From assembly GCA_934444645.1 (NCBI GenBank), contig CAKSCV010000026.1, positions 1 to 35,407 of the forward strand: a DNA stretch of 35,407 nucleotides. The letters are read 5' to 3'. Of this stretch, positions 15,913 to 23,423 are shown one piece after another. Origin of the DNA: an uncultured Eubacteriales bacterium. Lineage in GTDB: Bacteria > Bacillota > Clostridia > Oscillospirales > CAG-382. Under the pieces are notes generated by a model that saw only the letters and a list, made by a program, of their open reading frames with translations, ran no database searches and had not been told where the DNA came from. The translations under genes and the position numbers were made by a program. Position 1 is the first letter of the stretch. Every line of letters starts with the position of its first letter.

Positions 15913-16260
15913 GAGCCGACCTCTTTTCTTTTCAGTTGCGAAGCCGCCTGCGGCGGCGAGCTGATTCGAGGTTTGGAAAACCTCGGAAGTTCCCGGCAGG
16001 GGCTGCCGCCGAAGGCGGCAAAAGGATTTAATTGGATTGTGCGAAAATGTATTTTTGTGTGCTGATTCGAGGTTTGCAGAACCTCGAAGCTCCCTTGAAA
16101 GGTTTTAATTGTTGCGGTGGGAAGATGTCACTGCGGTGGGCTGATTCGAGGTTTGCGAAACCTCGAAGCTTTCTGCAAAGGGGACGTTTTTCGTGCTTTT
16201 CGCTTGTACGAAAAGAACCAAAAGTACACCAGAGGTTTGCGAACCTCTGGACTCCGGGGA

Positions 16261-16360
16261 CGATTCAAAGCTCTGCCGAAAGTGAGTTTGCAAAGTTTTC
16301 CGGCGGCTCGTTTCGAAACCGGTTTTGCCTGCAAAACGCCGGCGTAAAGGCTTTGAATCG
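16261..16360. repeat. Left large hairpin of element A
   Basis: CGATTCAAAGC (16261-16271) pairs with GCTTTGAATCG (16350-16360), enclosing further GC-rich complementary stretches (CTGCCG and CGGCG). The matching hairpin in element B is 22279-22378. Confidence 0.7.
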
Positions 16361-16924
16361 GTGCGAAAGGGTGGCTGTACTGCTGACGCAAGACTGAGGT
16401 TTTTCGAAAAAGGAATGTTGTACTGCAAGCTCACAGTAGGCTGTCGCGGATAAAATTTGCAGCTGCACGTTAGCTTTGGTGCAGTGCGAAGTCGGTGTCG
16501 TTGTGCGCTGAAAAAATTTTTTCTTTATCGGTTGGCTTTGCATAAGCTGAAAAAACTGTTCTTTTCCGCAAAACAAAAGGTTTTTGTTTACAGAAAGCTT
16601 TACGCTTTGCCCTCAAAAGCCTCTCGTTTTCGCAACCAAAACACTGCTCGTTCAAAAAACTTTTTACTGTTCTCAAAAGCTGCCTTTTTTACGTACAAAA
16701 ACCTATCTTTTGCACAAGCCTTTCCTTGCCGGTTTCAAAAACCGCCCATTTTCACAAACCAAAAGCCTTTCTTTTGCACAAACCTTTCTTTATTACTATC
16801 CAAAGCAATCCTTTTCTGCCCTCCGCCGCCCATTCCAACCACCCTTAACCTACTGTCCGCAAAGAATACAGCTATTCTTTTGCTCTTCGCTCTAATTTTG
16901 TGCTGTAAAGCCGGAGCGTCGCAC

Positions 16925-17039
16925 CGATTCAAATCATTGCCGGCGATACTCGAAAAATTGCAGATTTCTGCGTTGCCGGTTACCTGATGAAAGCCGGTCA
17001 CTTTCGCTTCAAAAACGTATCGACCGGCGATTTGAATCG
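16925..17039. repeat. Right large hairpin of element A
   Basis: CGATTCAAAT (16925-16934) pairs with ATTTGAATCG (17030-17039), with inner GCCGG/CCGGC pairing. The matching hairpin in element B is 21604-21719. The closing bases differ from the left hairpin (AAAT for AAAGC) but remain paired. Confidence 0.7.
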
Positions 17040-17334
17040 AGGTCGCAGGACGGAGTCCCGCGTGCTTTTTGGTTACTTTTTGCACGATGCAAAAAGTGAC
17101 ACCCCGTTCTCCCTCGCAGGAAGTTCCGAGGTTCTTCAAACCTCGAATCAACGCACCGCAACGGCAGCTTCGCACCGCAATAATTAAAACCTTTTTAAGG
17201 GAGCTCCGAGGTTTTGCAAACCTCGAATCAGCTCACAAAAACAACAATTTCCCACTAACAAAACTAAATCCTTTCGCCGCCTTTCGGCGGCTTTATCTCT
17301 GTTGCTGCCGCAACATTCGCCGCCTGCGGCGGCT

Positions 17335-18705
17335 TTATTCAAAGGAGGCCATTTCCCGTCGAAACGTGAAAAAGAACAGCGTCGCCGTGACCGAAACGGC
17401 AAGAAAATCAGCAACCGGCTCAGCCAAAAATACCGCAAAGGTCTTGTCCGCAAAGAAATTCGGCAAAATGTAGATAAGCGGAATCAACAGAATCAGTTTC
17501 CGCAAAATCGCCAAGAACAGCGAATTTTTCGCGTTTCCGATGGCTACAAACGTCTGTTGGCAGGCGATCTGTACGCCGAAAATGAGCGATACCGCAAAAA
17601 AGACCCGCGCCGACTTTTCCGTATACGCAATAAGTGCCGGATTGTTGCCGAACATCCGTGCAAACACGCCCGGAAACAGCATGACCGCCGCCCACATGAC
17701 CGCCGAATAAACGACACACGTTGTAAATACCACCCGGAACGCCGCTTTGATGCGTGCGGCATTTTTCGCACCGTAGTTATAGCTGATGACCGGCTGTGCG
17801 CCCTGCACAAAGCCCTGTAACGGCAGCATGAGGAACATATTGATGCTCGAAAGAATCGTCATTGAACCGACCGCAATATCGCCGCCGTATTCTTTGAGCG
17901 ACGTGTTGAAGCAGACGGATAACACGCTTTCGGTCGCCTGCATGATAAACGGCGAAAGTCCGAGAGCCATACAGGGCAATAAAAGCGAAAGATCCGGCAT
18001 CAGATTTTCTTTGCGCAAACGAAGCACCGGCTTTTTGCCGAACAAAAACACAAGCACCCATGCCGCCGATAAGCCTTGGGAAAGCACGGTGGCAAGTGCT
18101 GCGCCGCGCGCGCCCATGGAAAAGCCGAAAATGAAGATCGGGTCTAAAACAATGTTGCTGACCGCGCCGACAAGCACGGTTTTCATAGCCACCGACGCAA
18201 AGCCTTGTGCCGTGATAAAGGCATTCATGCCGAGCGACAGCTCCACAAACAGCGTGCCGAGTACATAAATCTGAATGTATTCGCAGGCATAATCGATGGT
18301 CGCGTCGCTGGCGCCGAAGGCAAGTAAAATATCTCTGTGCCAAACGGAAAACACAGCCGTCAGAAGTATCGATATGAGGATCTGCGCCGTGAAGCAGGAC
18401 GCAAGAATCTTCTCGGCCTTGGCGTTGTTTTTCTCACCCATGGCAATGGCTGCTCGGGGCGCACCGCCATAGCAGATAAGAGCCGAAAAAGCGGCAATGA
18501 ACAGAATGATCGGCTGGCAGACACCAAGTCCGGTTAAGGCTTTTTCGCCGATATCGGCAATGTGACCGATGTAGATGCGGTCAACCAGATTGTAGAGCAT
18601 ATTGACGATCTGTGCCGTGACGGTGGGAAGTGCCAAGCGAAAGATCAGCTTGCGGATATTCTCTGTGCCGAGTGCATTGCCGGCATTAGTCGCTGTTTGA
18701 TTCAT
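17335..18705 (-). CDS. MATE family efflux transporter
   Basis: 456 residues with about twelve membrane segments in two similar halves, as in MATE (multi-antimicrobial extrusion) antiporters. The first helix region has RLALPTVTAQIVNMLYNLVDRIYIG, the classic MATE opening; the second half repeats it as MTILSSINMFLMLPLQGF with GAQPVISYNYGAKN. Such proteins export drugs or metabolites in exchange for sodium ions or protons; the substrate cannot be told from sequence. The start ATG 18705 has AAGGATC upstream. It lies 82 bases downstream of the M50 protease gene and ends a few bases from element A, with no strong terminator. Confidence 0.94.
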   Translation of the reverse strand: MNQTATNAGNALGTENIRKLIFRLALPTVTAQIVNMLYNLVDRIYIGHIADIGEKALTGLGVCQPIILFIAAFSALICYGGAPRAAIAMGEKNNAKAEKILASCFTAQILISILLTAVFSVWHRDILLAFGASDATIDYACEYIQIYVLGTLFVELSLGMNAFITAQGFASVAMKTVLVGAVSNIVLDPIFIFGFSMGARGAALATVLSQGLSAAWVLVFLFGKKPVLRLRKENLMPDLSLLLPCMALGLSPFIMQATESVLSVCFNTSLKEYGGDIAVGSMTILSSINMFLMLPLQGFVQGAQPVISYNYGAKNAARIKAAFRVVFTTCVVYSAVMWAAVMLFPGVFARMFGNNPALIAYTEKSARVFFAVSLIFGVQIACQQTFVAIGNAKNSLFLAILRKLILLIPLIYILPNFFADKTFAVFLAEPVADFLAVSVTATLFFFTFRREMASFE

Positions 18706-18787
18706 AGATACCGATCCTTGTTTTTATATAGAAGATATAGTTCAGTATACCATGAATATGTGAACGCCGCGTGATATTTTTTGCTCT

Positions 18788-19399
18788 TTATGCATTTCTT
18801 TTGCCATAGGCGGAAATAAACAGACACACACAGAAAATGACCAGCGAAAAGTTGCAGCCGGTAAATGCCAATAGCCCAAGAGCGGCGAAAGTGAGAAATA
18901 CGAATGCACCGTAGGAAACGTTTTCCGCCACACATTCGGCTTTTTCGAACGGCATATGCGAAAATGCCCATGCTTCAAACGCACGGCCGCCGTCCAACGT
19001 CCGCACCGGCACAAGATTCACAAGACTAAGCGTTGCATTGGCGGCGGCAAAAAACAGCGTATACGGGTCGCGCAATACCCAAAACAGCACACCGGACACC
19101 GTCGCCGCGCAAAGACCGGCAAGCGGCCCGGCAAGCGCCGCCCATGCTTCCTTGCGGTACGTTAACTTTTCGGCATCCGAGCGGATGACCGCGCCGAACG
19201 GCAGAATCGTGATCCCATAGATGTTGACACCGCTTGCCTTTAAGCAAACAAGGTGTCCGGCCTCATGCACGAAAGCCGCCGCAAAAATAAGAACGGTAAA
19301 GACCGAGCAATCCGCCGCCATAGCTGCCGCAAACGCAAGTACGGCAAAAAGGCTGATACGCACGCCATGCGGCAGCGAAAGGTAGAAAAGACGGTTCAA
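18788..19399 (-). CDS. M50 family membrane metalloprotease (SpoIVFB-like)
   Basis: 203 residues, with about five or six membrane segments. The zinc site is VHEAGH (44-49), and the second motif is NLVPVRTLDGGR (128-139), whose Asp136 is the third zinc ligand. This is the arrangement of site-2-type proteases such as SpoIVFB, which cleave proteins within the membrane. No CBS domain is present. The start is TTG 19399, supported by GAGGTGA a few bases upstream; no ATG lies near. It is four bases after the small membrane protein gene and downstream of a DUF4830 gene, so the three are probably one operon. The substrate is unknown; a sporulation role cannot be claimed from this context. Confidence 0.87.
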   Translation of the reverse strand: MNRLFYLSLPHGVRISLFAVLAFAAAMAADCSVFTVLIFAAAFVHEAGHLVCLKASGVNIYGITILPFGAVIRSDAEKLTYRKEAWAALAGPLAGLCAATVSGVLFWVLRDPYTLFFAAANATLSLVNLVPVRTLDGGRAFEAWAFSHMPFEKAECVAENVSYGAFVFLTFAALGLLAFTGCNFSLVIFCVCLFISAYGKRNA

Positions 19400-19403
19400 A
19401 GGC

Positions 19404-19661
19404 TCACCTCGTGCGGCCGTCGGTGTTTTGGACGGAGTGATATAAGTCCATGGCTAAATCGCTGAGCGTAAAGTCGGTGTCGCTTGCCGCCTGCGGCGCG
19501 CTTGTACAGGCTTCGACGCTTTGCGTTTTCCGCACATAGGCGTGATAGCGGATATAGGCGGCACTGCCGCAAAGAAGCAGGCAAACGAGTGCCTGAAGCA
19601 GTAAGGATTGCGTTAAAAAACGGTTTTCGCAGCTTTGCTTGTTCCGATTCAAGGAGCTCAC
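19404..19661 (-). CDS. Small single-pass membrane protein, unknown
   Basis: Up to 85 residues. One hydrophobic segment (about 17-37: LTQSLLLQALVCLLLCGSAA) follows a polar N-terminus and precedes a soluble tail ending in NTDGRTR, so it should be a type II or single-pass membrane protein. No family is recognised. The annotated start GTG 19661 is weakly supported; TTG 19652, with GGTGAG just upstream, is an alternative. It sits between the DUF4830 and M50 protease genes with gaps of 3-4 bases, and is accepted as a real gene mainly because of this tight packing. It could be a partner or substrate of the protease; this is inference. Confidence 0.6.
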   Translation of the reverse strand: MSSLNRNKQSCENRFLTQSLLLQALVCLLLCGSAAYIRYHAYVRKTQSVEACTSAPQAASDTDFTLSDLAMDLYHSVQNTDGRTR

Positions 19662-19664
19662 CGC

Positions 19665-20159
19665 CTATTTTAAGAACGGGTATACGCCGTTTTGCTCACC
19701 GGTATAAAACAGATCGCCGCCGATGATTTTGTCTTTGTGCAGAATGAGGGTAAGGAGCACTTCTTCCTTCGGCAAGGACTCTTCGTTCGGCAGAGCCGTG
19801 ACGCGGAAGGTATGCCGCACGACCTCTTTGTTTTTATATTTGGCAAGATTGAACCCTTGACTTTTTTGGATCTCGTTATATTTTTCGAGTACCGCGTCGA
19901 ATTTATGCGGCAATTTGACATTCACGCTTTCGGCCGGCGTCGCATCCACCGCATAGCCGAGATTTTCGGCAAAGGCTGCCAAATCGGCGGTGGTTTTCAT
20001 ACCGTCAAAACGGATCTTGCGGTCGGATTGCACACCGTTGACCGTGACGGAATGCTCGGTTTCGGGCAGCAGCACCACGGCGGCAAAGGCGATAAGCGCA
20101 CATAACACCACGGCGAACAGGATGCGGAATTTGGAGGCTTTGATTGAAAAAACAAACAT
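19665..20159 (-). CDS. DUF4830 domain-containing membrane-anchored protein
   Basis: 164 residues from ATG 20159 (GGGGAGAG upstream). An N-terminal hydrophobic segment (about 10-32) anchors the protein, and the rest should be outside the cell. The C-terminal domain fits DUF4830: NLGYAVDATPAESVNVKLP, then KYNEIQKSQGFNLAKYKNKEV and DKIIGGDLFYT near the end. DUF4830 has no established function. The gene is divergent from the histidine phosphatase gene, and about 160 bases separate their starts. It is the first gene of a likely operon with the small membrane protein and the M50 protease. No convincing promoter of its own was found. Confidence 0.82.
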   Translation of the reverse strand: MFVFSIKASKFRILFAVVLCALIAFAAVVLLPETEHSVTVNGVQSDRKIRFDGMKTTADLAAFAENLGYAVDATPAESVNVKLPHKFDAVLEKYNEIQKSQGFNLAKYKNKEVVRHTFRVTALPNEESLPKEEVLLTLILHKDKIIGGDLFYTGEQNGVYPFLK

Positions 20160-20256
20160 GACTTTCTCTCCCCAAAAAGATATTTTACGGTTACTACACC
20201 GTATGCGCCGCCGCTTCGTTCTATGCGCGCTTTTGTGCGGTTTTCTGTTAAAATGA

Positions 20257-20285
20257 TTGACAGAAACGGCTGTATGTGCTATACT
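20257..20285 (+). promoter_or_regulatory. Promoter of the histidine phosphatase gene
   Basis: A consensus TTGACA (20257-20262) and TATACT (20280-20285) are separated by 17 bases, 35 bases upstream of the start codon. Confidence 0.85.
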
Positions 20286-20319
20286 TTTTTTGAAATTCAA
20301 CCGTTAAAGGAGCGTTTTT

Positions 20320-21036
20320 ATGCTGTTATTTTTTGTTCGCCACGGTGATCCCGTTTATGTGCCGGATTCCTTAACCCCTCTCGGACGGCGGCAGGCGGAA
20401 GCGGTCGCCAAGCGGCTTGCGCGCTATGGCCTCGACAAAATCTATGTTTCGAGCTCGGCACGTGCCATACAGACCTCGGAGCCGACCTGTGAAATGTTGA
20501 AAATGCAAAGCACGGTGCTTGATTGGTGCAACGAATCGCACGCATGGGCAGAGCTTGCGTTTTCCGCAAACGGCGGCGAATACCGGTGGGTATTCCAGCA
20601 AGAGGACTATCGGAAGCTGCTTGTTTCTTCCGAAATCTATGCGCTCGGCGAAGTTTGGTATGACCATCCGTCCTTTGAGGGAACCAAGGTGAAGCAAGGC
20701 ACGCTGCGTATTCAGCGTGAAACGGATGCGTTTATGAAAGCTCTCGGCTATGTGCATGACCGCGAGCGAAAGCTTTATGTTTCGGAGAGAGAGAACGACA
20801 GTCGCGTGGCATTGTTTGCGCATCAAGGGTTTGGACTTGCCTTTCTCAGTGCGCTTTTGGATATTCCGTATCCGTTGTTTTCGACGCGGTTTGATATGGG
20901 GCACACCGGCATGACGGTCATTGAGTTTTCGCCGGCTGCAGGTGAATGCGTGCCGCAGATATTGCAGCTTGCGAACGATGCGCACCTTTATGCGGAAGGG
21001 CTGCCGACCGACTATCAGAACCGGCTGCGGTTTTAA
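20320..21036 (+). CDS. Histidine phosphatase (phosphoglycerate mutase-like) family protein
   Basis: 238 residues, soluble. The catalytic RHG motif (Arg7-His8-Gly9) is in LLFFVRHGDPVY. It is followed by LTPLGRRQAEAVAKRL and VSSSARAIQTSEPT, the second conserved arginine region, and by the second histidine in LFAHQGFG (His168). The enzyme forms a phospho-histidine intermediate; the substrate could be a sugar phosphate, nucleotide or other small phosphate, and cannot be told. A long insertion (about 70-130) between the motifs is rich in aromatic residues. The start ATG 20320 has AAAGGAG upstream. It is transcribed alone and is the only plus-strand gene in the block between elements A and B. Confidence 0.9.
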   Translation: MLLFFVRHGDPVYVPDSLTPLGRRQAEAVAKRLARYGLDKIYVSSSARAIQTSEPTCEMLKMQSTVLDWCNESHAWAELAFSANGGEYRWVFQQEDYRKLLVSSEIYALGEVWYDHPSFEGTKVKQGTLRIQRETDAFMKALGYVHDRERKLYVSERENDSRVALFAHQGFGLAFLSALLDIPYPLFSTRFDMGHTGMTVIEFSPAAGECVPQILQLANDAHLYAEGLPTDYQNRLRF

Positions 21037-21037
21037 C

Positions 21038-21060
21038 CTGCGGCGGCTTTTCCGCCGCAG
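21038..21060 (+). terminator. Stem-loop after the histidine phosphatase gene
   Basis: CTGCGGCGG (21038-21046) and CCGCCGCAG (21052-21060) form a perfect nine-base stem around CTTTT directly after the stop. It lacks a T run, so termination is uncertain; it may instead be the edge of the repeat region. Confidence 0.45.
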
Positions 21061-21070
21061 GGTGGCGAAC

Positions 21071-21104
21071 AGCACGCGGAGCGTGCCGTCCCGGCAGGGA
21101 CAAA
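21071..21104 (+). repeat. Terminal inverted repeat of element B, left
   Basis: It pairs with 22648-22681 with one mismatch in 34. It contains two small self-complementary stems, GCACGC/GCGTGC and GTCCC/GGGAC. Confidence 0.85.
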
Positions 21105-22647
21105 CTTTCCGAAAGGAAAGTTACAAAGGCGGCTGTGCCGCCTGAAAAAGCGGCGAAGCCGCAAGAAAAGTCGCGAAGCGACAAAAGGTTTTAATTTTGT
21201 TCGTGCGAAGCCGCCATTGCGGCGAGCTGAATCGAGGTTTGAAAAACCTCGATTCAGCTTTTCAAAAGGATTTAAGTTTGTTTGTGCGAATTTGTTGTTT
21301 TTTGTGCTGATTCAAGGTTTACAAAACCTCGGAACTCTCTGAAAAAGGTTTTAATTGTTGCGGTGCGAAGCTGCGGCTGCGGTGTGCTGATTTGAGGTTT
21401 GCAGAACCTCGAAACTCCCTGCAAAGGGAAACGAGTTGTCACTTTTTGCATCGTGCAAAAAGTAACCAAAAAGCATGCTCGGACGTGCAAAAAGTTGCCG
21501 GTGGCAAGTTTTTGTGCGTCGGAGACCGCCGAAACAGGGAGAATTGCGAACGGACGTGAGCAAGGCGACCATGTTTCAAGGAGACGACTCCGTCCTGCGA
21601 CCTCGATTCAAATCGCCGGTCGATACGTTTTTTGAAGCGAAAGTGACCGGCTTTCATCAAGTAACCGGCTATGCTGAAAACTGCATTTTTCCGAGTATCG
21701 CCGGCAATGATTTGAATCGGTGCGAGGTTCGAGCTTTACAGCACAAAATTAGAGCGGAGATCGAAAGAATAGCTGTATTCTTTGGTGGACAGTAGGTTAA
21801 GGGTGGTTGGAAGAGGCGACGGAGGGCAAAAAAGAGTTATTTTTGGGTGGGAATAAGGAAAGTTTGTGCGAATAAACGGCTTTTTGTACGTAAAAAGGCA
21901 GTTTTTGAAGACAGTTCGCAAAGCTTTCTGCAAAAGAAAAGCTTTTGGTTTGTGAAAATGGGAAATTTTTGCGGACAGCGAAGAAAGGCACGTGCAAAAG
22001 AAGTTTTTGTGCGTAAAAAACGGCTTTGAGTGAAGTTCGTAAGGCTTTCTGCTAATGAATTTTTTGATTCGCGATAAAGGCGTTTTTTCGGCTCATGCAA
22101 AGCAATCCGACAACGAAAAAACTCATTTCAGCACTGCAAAACTCCAGCCTCCCACCGCAACAAAACTAACGTGCAGCAACCCTTTTCGAATACCGCTTGC
22201 CCCTGTGAGCTTGCAGTACAACAATCCATTTTCGAAAAATATCAGTCTTGCGTCTGCACTACGGTAATCCTTTCGCACCGATTCAAAGCCTTTACGCCGG
22301 CGTTTTGTGGGCAAAACCGGTTTCGGCATGTGCCGTCGGAAAGCTTTACAAAATCACTTCCGGCAGAGCTTTGAATCGTCCCCGGAGTCCAGAGGTTCGC
22401 AAACCTCTGGCGTGCTTTTTGATTCTTTTTGCACGACGCAAAAAGAATGTAAAAACGTCCCCTTTGCAGGGAGCATCGAGGTTCTGCAAACCTCGAATCA
22501 GCACACCGCAGCTGCAGCTTCGCACCGCAACAATTAAAACCTTTTTCAGGGAGCTCCGAGGTTTTGCAAACCTCGAAACAGCATACACAAACAACAAACT
22601 CGTGCAATCCAATTAAATCCTCTTGAAGCTTTCCGCTTCGCGAAAGC

Positions 22648-22681
22648 TTTGTCCCTGCCGGGACGGCACGCTGCGCGTGCT
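22648..22681 (-). repeat. Terminal inverted repeat of element B, right
   Basis: This is the reverse complement of 21071-21104 with a single mismatch. It marks the right end of element B, about 40 bases before the terminator of the V-ATPase operon. Confidence 0.85.
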
Positions 22682-22719
22682 TTTCGGGGTTCTGCAAACC
22701 TCGCATAGCTGTATACAAA

Positions 22720-22752
22720 AAAAGAAACGACCGTGCGGCCGTTTCTTTTTTT
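22720..22752 (-). terminator. Terminator of the V-type ATPase operon
   Basis: AAGAAACG (22722-22729) pairs with CGTTTCTT (22740-22747), with further pairing inside. Seven T residues follow on the minus strand; an A/T run on the other side makes it able to work in both directions. Confidence 0.88.
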
Positions 22753-22757
22753 GCCTG

Positions 22758-23381
22758 TTATTCTTTCTCCGAAGCCTTTTCTTCGATCGATTTAAGCAGC
22801 TTCAGCCGCGAAAAATCCTCGCGTTCCTTTTCATCGAGTGCTTCCGTGATGAACTTGATGCGTGCCGTAAGGGTCGGAATCTGCACATTGGACAGCGCAT
22901 TGGCACGCTTCTGCGTTTTTTTGACCGCATCAGCCAACCGGCAGACATTGTTCTCCACGGCGGCAAGCTTCACGGCAAGTGCTTTGGCTTTGTTAAAGCT
23001 CCGATAAGCCTCGTCGAGGTAGGCATTGGTGCAGTCAAAGCCGAAATATGGGTAGAATTTTTGCTCCTTGTACCGGATATCCGGCAACTCCACGCCCATC
23101 ACACTGTGTGCAGAAAGGCTTAACCCGTCGTCGATCGGAACGCTCATGGCAAACGTGCCGCAGCGGCCGAGCGTCATTTCTGCGTGACGTAAGCTTTCAT
23201 ACGCCTCGGAAAAGGCTTTTTCGGTATCGGCGCGAATGGTTTTGGCGTCGGCGGCAAGCGACAGCAGCTCTTTGATCAGAATGTTTTTTTTGCGATCCAT
23301 CAGTTCATAGCCGAGCTTCGCAAGCTTTAACGACTTCTGTGCCGCCATTAAATTACTTTTTGTCGGAACAATGCCTGCCAT
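22758..23381 (-). CDS. atpD: V-type ATPase subunit D (central stalk)
   Basis: 207 residues, almost entirely helical. The opening MAGIVPTKSNLMAAQKSLKLAKLGYELMDRK and the long C-terminal helix (from about 150) are typical of the D subunit, the coiled-coil shaft that turns inside the A3B3 ring and couples it to the membrane rotor through F and C. The start ATG 23381 has a strong AGGAGG. It is the last gene of the operon, separated from subunit B by the DUF368 gene, whereas in most bacterial V-ATPase operons D follows B directly. Confidence 0.95.
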   Translation of the reverse strand: MAGIVPTKSNLMAAQKSLKLAKLGYELMDRKKNILIKELLSLAADAKTIRADTEKAFSEAYESLRHAEMTLGRCGTFAMSVPIDDGLSLSAHSVMGVELPDIRYKEQKFYPYFGFDCTNAYLDEAYRSFNKAKALAVKLAAVENNVCRLADAVKKTQKRANALSNVQIPTLTARIKFITEALDEKEREDFSRLKLLKSIEEKASEKE

Positions 23382-23423
23382 CGTCTTCCCTCCTGTTTGT
23401 GTTTTTGTGAAAACCGTGATCTG

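Larger units (their letters stand above)
15938..17330. repeat. Element A: palindromic hairpin-rich non-coding mosaic element
   Basis: No credible gene lies here: open frames are short, rich in Phe and Lys, and repetitive. Both arms carry tandem units of about 79 bp, each ending in a CGAGGTTTGCA-type hairpin (15967-15985, 16068-16086, 16147-16165; inverted on the right at 17127-17145 and 17207-17225). Inside these, CCAGAGG...CCTCTGG forms a hairpin at 16229-16250. Two larger hairpins closed by CGATTCAAA and TTTGAATCG lie at 16261-16360 and 16925-17039. The T- and C-rich core between them has degenerate units of about 60 bp. The whole region is matched in inverted order by element B; for example, 16835-16858 is the exact reverse complement of 21787-21810. 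Its nature is unknown: a non-autonomous mobile element or a large structured RNA are both possible. Confidence 0.8.
21071..22681. repeat. Element B: inverted copy of the mosaic element, with 34-bp terminal inverted repeats
   Basis: About 1.6 kb without a credible gene. It matches element A in reverse: large hairpins at 21604-21719 and 22279-22378 enclose a core of 559 bases (564 in A). The arms carry the same unit of about 79 bp with CGAGGTT...AACCTCG hairpins (21233-21251, 21313-21331, 21393-21411; right arm near 22478-22496 and 22558-22577) and the CCAGAGG hairpin at 22389-22410. Unlike A, its ends keep a clear inverted repeat: 21071-21104 and 22648-22681 match at 33 of 34 positions, each holding small internal hairpins (GCACGC/GCGTGC, GTCCC/GGGAC). 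About 100 bases near 21480-21585 have no counterpart in A. No transposase gene and no target duplication were seen. Confidence 0.8.

Noticed and set aside
16457..16987. Open frame of 176 codons in element A
   Set aside because: Phe- and Lys-rich with a 20-residue periodicity that follows the DNA repeats, no ribosome binding site, and no matching frame in element B.
18706..18787. Promoter for the MATE gene
   Set aside because: A TATACT is present on the minus strand, but no -35 box lies at a suitable distance.
15938..22681. CRISPR array
   Set aside because: The hairpin repeats recur but are not uniform, are placed in both orientations, have repeated rather than unique spacers, and no cas gene is present.
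22242..22718. Open frame of 158 codons in element B
   Set aside because: Crosses hairpins and the terminal inverted repeat, has no domain character, and is not preserved in element A.
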